Notes: generated from the sequence alone by a model not told the origin. Counted from the stretch's first letter, positions 47,064 to 56,704 are shown. The stretch is 64,000 nt of DNA from Haloarcula argentinensis DSM 12282 (GCA_000336895.1 AOLX01000005.1:310443-374442), one strand, 5' to 3'. A program made the numbers and translations.

Positions 47064-48320
47064 GTTCTTCGAGTCCTCGTGCCACATCCGACTATCGCTG
47101 TTCCGCTGGTACGCAGGCGGGTGCGAGAACTGTCTGGTGCCGGTGACCTCTCCACCATGATAGGTGAAAATCCCATTTCGATCTGGGTAATCAGAATTGT
47201 TGACGATATACTGGTTCCCGAGCTTCCCGGATTGGTCAACGAGTGAATTACCGTAGTTTATGCCCTCGCCGATGTACCATATCGGCGGCTTCCGGTCGCC
47301 GCTCTCGGCAAAGGGATTGTTGTCCATGTAATTGTTGTTGTCCCACGGATACACCATCATGGTGTTCCCCGACTTCCGGTACATATTGTCGTCTCGATCG
47401 CTGTCGGACCGGGGATCGTCCTCCATGTACCAGAGCCACTCGCTCACGTCGTTGTCTGGTTGGACCATCAACTTGAAGACGTTCCCTGAGACTTCAGCGC
47501 CCTCAGAGCGTTGGTTGACGCCAACGCGGAAGGCTTCCAGTGAGCCGTAGAACTGGTTCCCGTTCGACCAGTCGCCCTGTCCGCTGTAATCGTCACCGCT
47601 GGCATAGAGATCGATCGCGATATCGAACCCGTGTATCGTTCCGCTAGCGACCTGCATCGAGCAGGGCTTCGAACCGCCCAGGAACTGGAGTCCGATGCCC
47701 TCCCCGGGTGTTCCCCAGAGATAGGCGTTTTCGACGGTTGCACGGTTCGCGAGTTCGATTTTGTCTGCGTCCGGTGCGCCGACGACGACCTGTGTCGAGT
47801 TCCAATTGACCGACCGGGTGTCAATGAACGGATCGATGAGCTGCGTCCCGCGGTACATCTCGATGACGTTAAAGTCGCCTTCTGGGATGATCCGAGCACC
47901 GTTACATTCGAGTCGGATGTTCCGCCTTAGTTTGATAGTATCCGACGGGAAGTAGTTCTCACCGGAGACGAGCTTTACAGTTCGGCTCGGGCCCTGTGCC
48001 CATGTGTGCGACTTGGACGCCTGATCGATCACGGACTGTACTTCGCCCGGCGGAGCGATGAGCGAACCGTCGTCGGCTTCAGAAACTGAATCGTCGGATG
48101 CACTGAGGCTTCCGACGCGGTTCCAGTTGCTGCCGTCGCCGATGTATACTGTGCCGGTATCGGTCGCTAAGAACTTCGACCCCGTCTTCGGTTCGTACTG
48201 GCCGATATTAGACTCGGCGTCCCGGAGCTCGACGTGGTTGTCGAGCTTTTCGAAGTTTTCATTAAGTGGTACGTGCCAATCGAGCGTGCCCTCTGCGGGC
48301 GTGTTGTATCGTTCTGCCAT
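47061..48320 (-). CDS. Beta-helix protein, paralogue of the convergent gene
   Basis: A 419-residue paralogue of the 45714-47015 product, clearly alignable over its entire length: DWHVPLNENFEKLDNHVEL, ATDTGTVYIGDGSNW, IRLECNGARIIPEGDFNV, GGSKPCSMQVASGTIHGFD, GDWSNGNQFYGSLEAFRVG. The conserved Cys, Trp and Asp-rich stretch suggests a shared ligand-binding surface. The two genes form an inverted duplication. This copy lies 12 bp upstream of the CBM6 lipoprotein gene in the opposite sense of reading order (that gene is transcribed first), so the two are probably cotranscribed. Confidence 0.82.
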   Translation of the reverse strand: MAERYNTPAEGTLDWHVPLNENFEKLDNHVELRDAESNIGQYEPKTGSKFLATDTGTVYIGDGSNWNRVGSLSASDDSVSEADDGSLIAPPGEVQSVIDQASKSHTWAQGPSRTVKLVSGENYFPSDTIKLRRNIRLECNGARIIPEGDFNVIEMYRGTQLIDPFIDTRSVNWNSTQVVVGAPDADKIELANRATVENAYLWGTPGEGIGLQFLGGSKPCSMQVASGTIHGFDIAIDLYASGDDYSGQGDWSNGNQFYGSLEAFRVGVNQRSEGAEVSGNVFKLMVQPDNDVSEWLWYMEDDPRSDSDRDDNMYRKSGNTMMVYPWDNNNYMDNNPFAESGDRKPPIWYIGEGINYGNSLVDQSGKLGNQYIVNNSDYPDRNGIFTYHGGEVTGTRQFSHPPAYQRNSDSRMWHEDSKN

Positions 48321-48332
48321 TGATCTATTGCG

Positions 48333-50453
48333 TTATTGGGTACCCCCGTACCCACCCATTCCGTAGCCTTCGCTGCCGAAGTCGTCAGTACTTGATTCGG
48401 TTGTCGTCTCAGTCTCAGTTGCCGTCTCGGTTTCAGTTGCTGTCTCCGTCTCTGCTCCCTCACTGAATTCGAACCAATTGAAGTCAATGCCGGAGCCAAC
48501 TGCTTTCACCTGGATGATGTGGTTGCCACCATCCTGAACCGTTACGTCAGGCAGAGTCGCTGTCTGCCAGGTGGTCCAGCCACCGGTGTTCGGTACATCG
48601 ACTGTCCCAAGCTGTTCACCGTCGAGGCTGAACTGCAGTTGCCTGTTATCGCGTGTCGTCGCAACGCGAACGTTGATGTCGTATGTTCCGGCCGGCACCT
48701 CGGCGGTGTATTCGAGCCACTCGCCGTCCTCGAAATACCCGACGTTATACTTTCCAGAGCTGTCCTGCGTTTCCCGGATATCGACGTCAGAATCCCGATA
48801 GCCGAGATCGTACTCATTACCAGCCGTGGTATCGTGATAGGACACGCCCTCGCCGCCTAAGTCGTACGCCTGAGATTGTATCCTCCCAGGAAGCGTCGGA
48901 ACGTCGTCGAACGGCTGGTTCCCGGCGATCTCAAACTCTGCCCAGTTGAAATCGATACCGGACCCGACGGCTTCGACCCGAAACACCTGCTGTCCATCGG
49001 CATCGATGGTCACGCCCTCTAGCGTTGCAGTCTCCCAGGCCGTCCACCCACCCGTGTTGGGGACGTCAACAGTTCCGAGCTCCTGCTCACCCAGATGGAA
49101 CCTGAGCTGTCTATTGTCTCGAGTTGTGGCAACACGGACCTTGAGGTCGTACTGTCCTGGCGAAACATCAGCCGAGTATTCGAGCCATTCGCCGTCCTCG
49201 AAGTAACCGATGTTGTACTCGCCGGAGTCGTCCTGAGTCTCGCGGATGTCGACATCAGTGTCACGATAACTGGTGTCGTATTCGTTCCCAGCTGTCGTAT
49301 CAGAGTATGATACCCCTTCGCCACCCGTGTCGAAGTTTTGTGCCTCGATGTGTCCGGGAATCGTGACTAGAGTCCCGTTGTACGGTTTCTGTGCGTCGAC
49401 TTTATCGAACTCGACCCAGTTTAACTCCACACCGGAATCCAGTGCTTCGACGCGAAGCGTCGATTGCTGGTCGGACTCGATTTCGACATCCTCTACCGTG
49501 ACTGTCTCCCACGAGGTCCAGTCGCCCGTGTTGGGGACAGTAACGGTTGTGAGGGTACGATCCTCAAGAGACAGTTCGAGTCGCCCGTTAGAAAGTGCCG
49601 ACGCCACTCGGACTCTAATATCGTACGTCCCGGCTGAGACATCGGTTGTGTACTCAAGCCACTCTCCGGCCTGGAAGTAGCCAATATTGTATTTCCCCGA
49701 CTCGTCCTCCGTTGTCCGGATATCAACATCAGTATCCCGGTTTGCGGAACCATAGATATTTCCGCTAGACGTGTCGTGATACGCCTCCCCTTCGCCACCG
49801 ATGTCGAAGTTCTGCGCCTGGATACGGCCGGGGATTGATCTGACTGTCCCCTCGTACGGTGACTGTGACTGTGTCGTACTGTCTGTCGAGATGTTCAGTG
49901 AGTAATCGCCACCGGTTCGACTGACATCCATGACCTGCAGATAGTGTGTGCCACTAGCTGAGAGGGATTCGGGGAGAAACACCGGCGCATTTGAACTCGC
50001 GTACGCCTGAGACAGGAGCTCACCGTCGGGGTCGAATACACCGAGCGCGGTTGCGCCCGTCTCAGAACCAGGCATGAATTTGATCGTTACGTCTTCGCCA
50101 TTGGGTTTGAACGCAAAGAGATCGGACGACCCTGACGATAGTGTCGTCGAGAGCTGGGAGTCGATGCTGAGACTGCTGACCGAATTCAGCATGTTCGTGT
50201 CTCCGGCCACCTTCGAAACATCAATCGCGGTGAGTTCCGTCGTAACTGCTGGCTCACCTCCGTACCCGAATTTTGCTGCCGATCCACCTGTAGTAGGAAC
50301 ACCTTTACCGGTGCAACCTGCGAGGGAAGCAGCGGCGACACCTGCTAATTTCATGCACGTGCGGCGGTCTACGACGGTTGCTCCCGTCGTATCCTTATCG
50401 TCTCTCGACGCCTCGTCACTGTCGTGCGAGCGATACCGTTCTTTGTTGGTCAC
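48333..50453 (-). CDS. Lipoprotein with three CBM6-like modules and YG-rich tail
   Basis: A 706-residue Tat-exported lipoprotein (DRRTCMKLAGVAAASLAGC). After a FGYGGEP segment comes a PPC-like beta domain (about residues 105-190). Three tandem carbohydrate-binding modules of CBM6 type follow, each beginning PGRIQAQNFD or similar, with GGEGxxYxDTxxGN, DVDIRETQ, YNIGYFEDGEWLEY and a closing IDFNWxEF. A Thr/Glu repeat linker leads to the tail DFGSEGYGMGGYGGTQ. It should bind an extracellular polysaccharide, perhaps the one made here. The start is GTG. The modules are alike enough to recombine. Confidence 0.88.
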   Translation of the reverse strand: MTNKERYRSHDSDEASRDDKDTTGATVVDRRTCMKLAGVAAASLAGCTGKGVPTTGGSAAKFGYGGEPAVTTELTAIDVSKVAGDTNMLNSVSSLSIDSQLSTTLSSGSSDLFAFKPNGEDVTIKFMPGSETGATALGVFDPDGELLSQAYASSNAPVFLPESLSASGTHYLQVMDVSRTGGDYSLNISTDSTTQSQSPYEGTVRSIPGRIQAQNFDIGGEGEAYHDTSSGNIYGSANRDTDVDIRTTEDESGKYNIGYFQAGEWLEYTTDVSAGTYDIRVRVASALSNGRLELSLEDRTLTTVTVPNTGDWTSWETVTVEDVEIESDQQSTLRVEALDSGVELNWVEFDKVDAQKPYNGTLVTIPGHIEAQNFDTGGEGVSYSDTTAGNEYDTSYRDTDVDIRETQDDSGEYNIGYFEDGEWLEYSADVSPGQYDLKVRVATTRDNRQLRFHLGEQELGTVDVPNTGGWTAWETATLEGVTIDADGQQVFRVEAVGSGIDFNWAEFEIAGNQPFDDVPTLPGRIQSQAYDLGGEGVSYHDTTAGNEYDLGYRDSDVDIRETQDSSGKYNVGYFEDGEWLEYTAEVPAGTYDINVRVATTRDNRQLQFSLDGEQLGTVDVPNTGGWTTWQTATLPDVTVQDGGNHIIQVKAVGSGIDFNWFEFSEGAETETATETETATETETTTESSTDDFGSEGYGMGGYGGTQ

Positions 50454-51045
50454 ACTCCGGTAATCCCTATTTACTATTTTATTCGTTGTTACCGGCTGAG
50501 TTTTGTTTACATGACTTGCTACCCATGCGCCGTTTCTTGCATACCAACTTTCGACAAAATCTTACGATTGAAAATGGCATCTGAGAGATCACTTCTCGTA
50601 TAGTATAATCGCATTACTGTATATTTGGAATATTAAGATGATACTACCAGCCGTCTAATTTGTGACCATCAGGTCCTTCTGTGGAAATTCAATAGGCCTA
50701 TGGACTGAGTCTCGTTATAGAGGCGACGACGCCATCTGCACAAGTTCTCTTGTGAATTCAAGACCATCAGGCCATTCGCAATGGGTTTGGAGCCTCTACC
50801 GATTCTGGTCGAGGAACTACGATTCCCAGCAAAGAATAAAAGGTGGCCGTCACTCCCGAATTTAGCTGTGACCCGTTACACTCTGATCGTATATTCGGTC
50901 AGCAGTCGCACTATTGGACCATCTCAGTGGTGCTGATAGACCTTCGTACGTAAATTCTGCAGACTTCGAGATCAGTTCTTCGAAAATGAGGTCCACGGTC
51001 TACGCAATACTCTTGAATGAGTCTCAACCTTGGAGTGGTAGTTTC
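50454..51045. other. Intergenic, no supported gene
   Basis: About 590 bp upstream of the CBM6 gene and downstream of the small secreted protein gene. It is AT-rich at 50500-50660. Open frames here are short and basic. It presumably holds the promoter of the CBM6/beta-helix operon. Confidence 0.5.
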
Positions 51046-51546
51046 TCACTCCGCAGTCGGATCTTCCACTCCGACTCGACACCGACGTTGTAGAGACTCC
51101 TTTTCGTCTGCCAGACACGATAGTGAGATGATGGTATCACTGTTCAGGAGAGATGTCTGAAACGAAATGTGGTCGCCCACCGTAGTCCCGCTGTAGAGCG
51201 CTCTTGATGTTCGGTATTCCACCAATCCGGTCCGGCTGAAGACTTTGAGACTACCGTTGTGGTGATTTACTGTGACGTGGAAACGTATCGAATCGTACGT
51301 CTCCCGTAGCGAGGTTGCAGCCTCAGGTGATATCTCTGCTGGTGACTGCCCAAGCTGCTCCTCGTGTTCGGATGAAACAGTTGTCCCGTCATCGTCAATG
51401 ACGGCGATCTCAGTCGTCTCTCCCTCGGCGATGCCGACGAACCGCTTTTGAACTATCTCACCTTGATTGACGAGCAGCAGCTGATCTAACCACCGCCCGC
51501 CCTGTAAAAACGGGACGACGCCAGCAAGCACTGATCGTCGCTTCAT
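51046..51546 (-). CDS. Secreted protein of unknown function in the glycan cluster
   Basis: A 166-residue protein starting MKRRSVLAGVVPFLQGG, a short Tat-like leader without a clear cleavage site. The rest is mixed beta strands (EIVQKRFVGIAEGETTEIAV, IRFHVTVNHHNGSLKVFS). I do not recognise a family. It lies just downstream of the flippase gene, about 60 bp away on the same strand, so it belongs to that transcription unit. The upstream in-frame extension overlaps the flippase and is discarded. Confidence 0.6.
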   Translation of the reverse strand: MKRRSVLAGVVPFLQGGRWLDQLLLVNQGEIVQKRFVGIAEGETTEIAVIDDDGTTVSSEHEEQLGQSPAEISPEAATSLRETYDSIRFHVTVNHHNGSLKVFSRTGLVEYRTSRALYSGTTVGDHISFQTSLLNSDTIISLSCLADEKESLQRRCRVGVEDPTAE

Positions 51547-51604
51547 TGCGCTCCACTCCTCTGTTCGCCGGGTTGATTGGTTTGGATTGTCTGTCTCATT
51601 TTGA

Positions 51605-53110
51605 TCACGCCAACGCGTCGAATATTGATTCGAGGTTCTGCTTGACTTCCCAATTGAAACTAAACATGAGGGCCAGAGCCAGAGCCACATACACTCCGAT
51701 ACCCACGAGAATTAACAGGACAAACTCCAATACCGGCGCATTAAGAGCCACTGTCTGATGGACGTAAGTCACTGCGGCTGCCATCCCAAGACTTGCCACC
51801 AGTGGATACGAGACCTCTCTGAGGACCCGAACTGGAGACGCTCCGACGGTCCGGGCAATAAGATAGGTGTCTATCGGCATCATCGGGAAGATGTAGATGC
51901 CCGTAATGAGGGCTGCGGTACCCTCGATTCCATACATCATCGTGGCTGGGTAGATGAATATCGCAATGAGGGCTACACGCACAGCAGAGAGTTTAGCGAT
52001 ATAGTCGGGTCGTCCGACTGCCTTCCAGACCGGTCCCATTGTCGCACCCATCGAACGCAATAGGCCGTAGATAGCTAGCAACTGCATTACTGGTATCATC
52101 GGCTGCCATTCGGGGGTAAAAAACGCCTCGACGAACGCGGGTGCGATTGCCGCGATCCCCATCGCTGCTGGGAACGAAGCTAATGTTGTCATTCTGAGCG
52201 TCTGGAAGTAGCCGGACCGTAGTTTCTCGACATCGTTCTGCACTTTTGAATACGCCGAAAAGGTCACACTCGAGATCGTCTGCGTGATTTCGGTCGCCGG
52301 TGCGTTCGAGAGCCGGTAGGCGAGCTGGTAAAACCCCAATGCACTTGCCATGAGCGCCCAGCCGACAAACGCATCGTCCCCTCGACTGTATAGGAAATAT
52401 AGGATCGAGTTGGCCGTGACCCACTTCCCGAAACTGTACCGTTTCTTCGCAACGTCGAGGTCAAACGACGGCCATGGTCGGTATCCGTCTGCGATATACG
52501 AGACGAGGAATCGGGCTGCGTCGCCGGCGATGTATCCGATTGCCAGTGCATAGACAGTTGGCTCATACAGAGCTATGCCTACAGTGACGACGAAGTACGC
52601 CACTGCGCCGCTGACTCTGTAGACGAACTCTTTGTGGAAGTCTAGGCTCTTCTGGAAATAGACGACAGCAGGGTTTCGTAACCCAACAATAAACGGCGAG
52701 AGGGCAATGACCCGAAACAGATCGGTCGCCGCAGGTTCGTTGAACAACGATGCGATAAACGGGGCCCCAAGGAACAGGATCAAAGCGATTACTGTCCCCC
52801 TGGCAGTCTCGATTGTCCAGGCCGTGTTGAGCTCGCTGTCGACGTTGTCCTCCTCGGCCTGTATCAGAGCGGACTTGATGCCCAACTCGGAGAACTTCTT
52901 GAGTGATGAGAGCGTTAACAGCGCGATCCCCATCAGCCCGAACGCACGTGGAGACAACAGTGAAGCAACGATGACTAGCAATAGCAGCTCTAACCCCCGT
53001 TCAGTGACGTTCATTACGCCGACCCAAACGCCACTCTTCACAGCCTGCTCCATGACATTGTCACTGGCCGGGAGCAGTCGTTTTATCAACCGTTTCAGTT
53101 TATCTAGCAT
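51605..53110 (-). CDS. Wzx-type polysaccharide flippase (MOP superfamily)
   Basis: A 501-residue membrane protein with about 13-14 helices. The N terminus (KSGVWVGVMNVTERGLELLL and LSPRAFGLMGIALL) matches lipopolysaccharide/O-antigen flippases of the MOP superfamily (RfbX/MATE-like group). It should move a lipid-linked oligosaccharide across the membrane to the outside. It leads the short minus-strand unit with the 166-residue secreted protein. Confidence 0.9.
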   Translation of the reverse strand: MLDKLKRLIKRLLPASDNVMEQAVKSGVWVGVMNVTERGLELLLLVIVASLLSPRAFGLMGIALLTLSSLKKFSELGIKSALIQAEEDNVDSELNTAWTIETARGTVIALILFLGAPFIASLFNEPAATDLFRVIALSPFIVGLRNPAVVYFQKSLDFHKEFVYRVSGAVAYFVVTVGIALYEPTVYALAIGYIAGDAARFLVSYIADGYRPWPSFDLDVAKKRYSFGKWVTANSILYFLYSRGDDAFVGWALMASALGFYQLAYRLSNAPATEITQTISSVTFSAYSKVQNDVEKLRSGYFQTLRMTTLASFPAAMGIAAIAPAFVEAFFTPEWQPMIPVMQLLAIYGLLRSMGATMGPVWKAVGRPDYIAKLSAVRVALIAIFIYPATMMYGIEGTAALITGIYIFPMMPIDTYLIARTVGASPVRVLREVSYPLVASLGMAAAVTYVHQTVALNAPVLEFVLLILVGIGVYVALALALMFSFNWEVKQNLESIFDALA

Positions 53111-53346
53111 CGTTGTTCGAACTCCCCGTCACATATGTGACGAACCACAACATCAGGCGATTGAGGGACACCAGTTCGTTCTTCCGACTCAATACTCCGT
53201 ATTGCTGTGCCTGCATAGACTCTCCGTTGCTACATACTTCGGATACCATCTGTTTGTTATGGGCGGGGTAACTGTGACGCAGCCGACCTATCAGGCTGTA
53301 TCCCAACAGACTGTCTCAGTGTGCAACTGTTCGAGTACACTGGGAT

Positions 53347-54483
53347 TTACTGATTGTCAGCAGCGAGTACTTGTCCGCTTTCGACCATCGACTCCAATGG
53401 GTTGTCGTCAATCTCCAGTGGGAAATCGACTCGCCCGCACCGCCGAGCGGACTCCCAGCACCCGAATATAAGCTCAGTTGCCTGCAGTGCGTTGTCAGCT
53501 GAAAGTTCAGGTTCGCGGCCTGTGGCAAGTGCGTCGACAGTGTCCGCTATTGCACGGTCAATATAACTTTCGGGTCTCGCGTTTTCTACAGTGGCTCCCG
53601 GTATTCGAGCGCTTATCTTCTGTCTTGCAGCGTCGAATATTGTTTCGTTGGGACCATGTACGTCCTCTCCACCAGTGTCGACCGTTGTCCAGTTTTTGCC
53701 AGTCCGGACCCGTAGCGGAACCTCGCCGCCGATTTCCATCATTCCGTCTGAGCCCAGCAGTCGCATATGGCAGTCGACAATGCCACCGTCCCCTGTCGAT
53801 GCAAGTCCGTTGACACCGTCCGTATACCGCCATTGCGCGATGGCTTGATTCTCGTTGTGGGCCCCAAACTGTACGTTTTCTTCGCTGTATTCGATCCCAG
53901 CCATCACCCATTTCGACATCGTCTGGTCAGTGAAGTACCCGCAGAGATCAAACAGATGTGATCCGTAATCAAACAGATTTTTTCCACCGAGTTCGATTCG
54001 CTCTAACGAACCTATCTTTCCGCTTTCAAGCAGTGACTTGGCTTTCCGGAACGGCTTTCCGAACCGTCGTTGGTGGTTGAACGTAAGTTGGATTCCGGCC
54101 CGCTTACAGGCCGATGCCATTTTTTGACAGTCCTCCCATCTCGTTGCCATCGGCTTTTCACAGTGGATTGCGTCCATTACCCCACTCTCAGCACACGTCA
54201 TCACGACAGGAGCGTGGATATGGGGCGGAACGCAGACGCTGACAATGTCGGGTTTGACAGCAGCGAGCATCTTCTCAGTGTCCGTATAAACATTACCGTC
54301 TGGGAGATCCCATCGTTCACCGAAGTTCTTCGCATTCTCCGGGACGACGTCGGCACAGGCGACAAGTTCGCACGAATCTAACCGTCTATACGCGCCTGCG
54401 TGTCTGTATGCCATGGCGAACCCGTCGGTATCCGGGTCGTCCGGATCTGCACCAGTCCCAATGACTGCGACAGTGTAAGTCAT
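53347..54483 (-). CDS. Gfo/Idh/MocA oxidoreductase
   Basis: A 378-residue NAD(P)-dependent dehydrogenase. The start MTYTVAVIGTGADPDDPDTD includes a Rossmann loop lengthened by an acidic insertion (residues 11-20). The catalytic lysine is in HCEKPMATRW, and the second-domain motifs are GGKNLFDYGSHLFDLCGYF and DYGSH with the histidine. In glycan clusters such enzymes make UDP-sugar intermediates or oxidise sugars. It lacks close identity to the xylose dehydrogenase at 26134. Its C-terminal 30 residues are acidic. Confidence 0.87.
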   Translation of the reverse strand: MTYTVAVIGTGADPDDPDTDGFAMAYRHAGAYRRLDSCELVACADVVPENAKNFGERWDLPDGNVYTDTEKMLAAVKPDIVSVCVPPHIHAPVVMTCAESGVMDAIHCEKPMATRWEDCQKMASACKRAGIQLTFNHQRRFGKPFRKAKSLLESGKIGSLERIELGGKNLFDYGSHLFDLCGYFTDQTMSKWVMAGIEYSEENVQFGAHNENQAIAQWRYTDGVNGLASTGDGGIVDCHMRLLGSDGMMEIGGEVPLRVRTGKNWTTVDTGGEDVHGPNETIFDAARQKISARIPGATVENARPESYIDRAIADTVDALATGREPELSADNALQATELIFGCWESARRCGRVDFPLEIDDNPLESMVESGQVLAADNQ

Positions 54484-54997
54484 CGATGGAAGGTGGGATA
54501 GTAGCCTCAATAGTAGTAACCTCGTACTGGTTCACTCAGACAGTCCACAACGGCTGGCTGCTCTGCCCATCTACTGTGACAATATATCTGAAACTCTGGT
54601 CCTTTTATATCAGAGAGGGTGTACACAGCCATCTCGTGTAGTCTCAGAACACGCACAGTGTATTATATAACTTTTAAGTGATCTTGGTGGATCCAATCAA
54701 GATACCCACACCAGCAGCTAAGCATCTGTTCACTCGTGAACTGACCACGGTCGCTTCTTGATCGAATATATGAAGCCAGCTAAACCAGGCGGCGTTTAAC
54801 TCCGGGGTGTCCCTATTTGTCTCGTAGTTGGGCCCCCGTCCAAACTATATCAACGACAGGCTAATGCTACAGCATGGTTGCCGGTATGGCCTGCTTACTA
54901 AAACGGCCTCCGTCGTTGGATTCTTGATACTGATGTACCAAGTTCGTCGCCGACAAAGCGTAGCTACGGTCGCGAGGAGGACTATCTCACTGTACTG
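54484..54997. other. Intergenic, no supported gene
   Basis: A gap of 514 bp between the divergent oxidoreductase and the YG-tail peptide gene. I see no coding frame of haloarchaeal composition and no repeat. Confidence 0.45.
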
Positions 54998-55171
54998 ATG
55001 TCTTCAGATGAAAAGACTAGGACTGTGGAGTCGGAGCAGGCGACCAGGCGGACCATTCTAGCCCTCGTTGCGACTGGACTCTCGTTCGGAATTGCAGTGC
55101 TTTTGAAGCGGGGGATATTATATCGTGGATACGGCGAGGATGGTTATGGTGAACAGGGATTCGGTGAGTAA
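54998..55171 (+). CDS. Small membrane peptide with YG-rich C-terminal tail
   Basis: A 57-residue protein: an acidic cytoplasmic head, a single membrane helix (TRRTILALVATGLSFGIAVL) and a C-terminal tail GYGEDGYGEQGFGE. The tail echoes the end of the CBM6 lipoprotein (EGYGMGGYGG). The gene has an ATG start and a TAA stop, and is flanked by a minus-strand gene on each side. An inverted repeat (AACTCT/AGAGTT) lies 18 bp after the stop. It is too short for standard gene finders but coding in composition. The role could be an anchor or partner of the YG-tailed exported proteins. Confidence 0.62.
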   Translation: MSSDEKTRTVESEQATRRTILALVATGLSFGIAVLLKRGILYRGYGEDGYGEQGFGE

Positions 55172-55265
55172 CTAGTACGGATCTTTCATAACTCTCTAAG
55201 GAAAGAGTTGGCCCAGCAGTTGCTAGTTTGTCTAAATTCAGAACAGTGAAGAGACCCAGAGACAG

Positions 55266-56072
55266 TTAGTCTGCCGATTCCGCGGATTCGGAGTGTCGAT
55301 CAATATTCGGTATTTCGCCTCTGTCCTCTTCGTAGTGGGCGTAGTTCAGGAATCCTCGAAGACGACCAGCCGTCTTTGCAACAGTACTTCCCGCTTCTAT
55401 AACGGTAGCTACTGGCGTTATTCTGACGTAATTCAGCGGGTCAAGTGCCTCACAGACAATATTCTTGAGTTGCTCTGCTTGTGAGACGTTACATTTTGAC
55501 CAGTAGTACGGACTCTTTGTTTCGAGCTTATACTGTTTCTTCCAGTATTCCGTAATAGACGACGCGTACGGATGGTCAACGATGAGTTCGGGATCGTACC
55601 GAATATTAAACTCGGCTCTGATTCGCCTGGCAAGTTCCTTTTCCTCGTGACCCCATCCCATCTGTTCGTCCCATCCACCGACCGCTTTGAACACGTCCCT
55701 GTGAACGCCCATGTTACACCCCCAGAAGTGTTTGACGTAGCAAGGATCGTCCCCCCAGTCGTAATGGGCGGTGAAATGGCGAGCAAATACATCATCGACC
55801 GGGTGGATGGTTCGACCGGCGAATGCCGCCTCCGTTTCGAGGAGCTCATCGGCTTTTTGAAGATATCCTGAGCGAGGGCGGGAATCATCATCGAGAAATA
55901 CGATCTTGTCAGCTGAGGCTTGTCTGATCCCTTCATTTCGTGCTCTAGTCACAGGGCTCTCATCACATACGATAACCTCAAATTCGTCGAACGCGTGCCC
56001 TTTGAGGCACTGTATTGCTTCAATTTCATCTCGTGGCTTCAATGTCGCGATAACAACGCTGACCGATACCAT
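55266..56072 (-). CDS. GT2 glycosyltransferase
   Basis: A 268-residue GT-A enzyme. SVVIATLKPRDEIEAIQCL, then CDESPVTRARNEGIRQAS and the metal motif FLDDDSRP. A galactosyltransferase-like C-terminal region has FKAVGGWDEQMGWGHEEKEL, in which the E-E pair is probably catalytic. It lacks the middle linker of longer GT2 enzymes. It is the rightmost transferase of the cluster. Confidence 0.9.
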   Translation of the reverse strand: MVSVSVVIATLKPRDEIEAIQCLKGHAFDEFEVIVCDESPVTRARNEGIRQASADKIVFLDDDSRPRSGYLQKADELLETEAAFAGRTIHPVDDVFARHFTAHYDWGDDPCYVKHFWGCNMGVHRDVFKAVGGWDEQMGWGHEEKELARRIRAEFNIRYDPELIVDHPYASSITEYWKKQYKLETKSPYYWSKCNVSQAEQLKNIVCEALDPLNYVRITPVATVIEAGSTVAKTAGRLRGFLNYAHYEEDRGEIPNIDRHSESAESAD

Positions 56073-56154
56073 GTAATCTTTCTACAAAGTAGAACTCTCT
56101 TTCAAGACATTAGTATAGGCATCCTGTCATTAGTAGGTAACGCATTCACCTGGC

Positions 56155-56430
56155 TTACCCTGGCATGGTCGCAATGACAGCCTGTACCCACGATACAACT
56201 CCATAAATGAACACCACAAACCCGCCCATGGAAACCCAGCGTAGTCGCTTGTGATTTTTCGGACGGACACCATCTGGATTGCTGAGTTCGACCGCAAATA
56301 GAAAGCCTGCGTAGCTGAGCAGGTAATACAATAACGGGTTCCAACGGCCGATAAATATCATCCCCCCCAACGTTGCTGATAGCCAGATAATAAAGACTCC
56401 CACGAACTGTCGAACCCATCCAGCGCACAT
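56155..56430 (-). CDS. Small membrane protein
   Basis: A 91-residue protein with three hydrophobic segments (VGVFIIWLSATLGGMIFIG, LLYYLLSYAGFLFAVEL, and GGFVVFIYGVVSWVQAVIA). I recognise no family. It lies about 80 bp upstream of the GT2 gene on the same strand, so it is probably its operon partner. The ATG at 56430 is preferred to a TTG at 56436. Confidence 0.6.
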   Translation of the reverse strand: MCAGWVRQFVGVFIIWLSATLGGMIFIGRWNPLLYYLLSYAGFLFAVELSNPDGVRPKNHKRLRWVSMGGFVVFIYGVVSWVQAVIATMPG

Positions 56431-56704
56431 AGCCAATCAATACATGACCTTCCCGGTTTGTTATGCTACTACTAGCGCGTATATTGCGAGTGGTTTAGAT
56501 CTGCTTACAGCGGCAGCCACCGTGCAGTAATATCGGTGCACAATCCCACGACGGGAACACGTGCAAGAGCAAGCTAGCGGGTTTATCAACGAGATACGGA
56601 AACAAGGAACCAATAAAAAGTGCGTACTCTCTACTGCTGTCGGAGGTTGATATCGGATTGTTCATCCTACTATTGAGTACGTTATATAGTAACTGACTGT
56701 TCAG

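Noticed and set aside
45714..48320. Prophage tail genes
   Set aside because: No capsid, terminase, portal or other phage genes are near. The pair lies within a glycan cluster and has beta-helix bodies.
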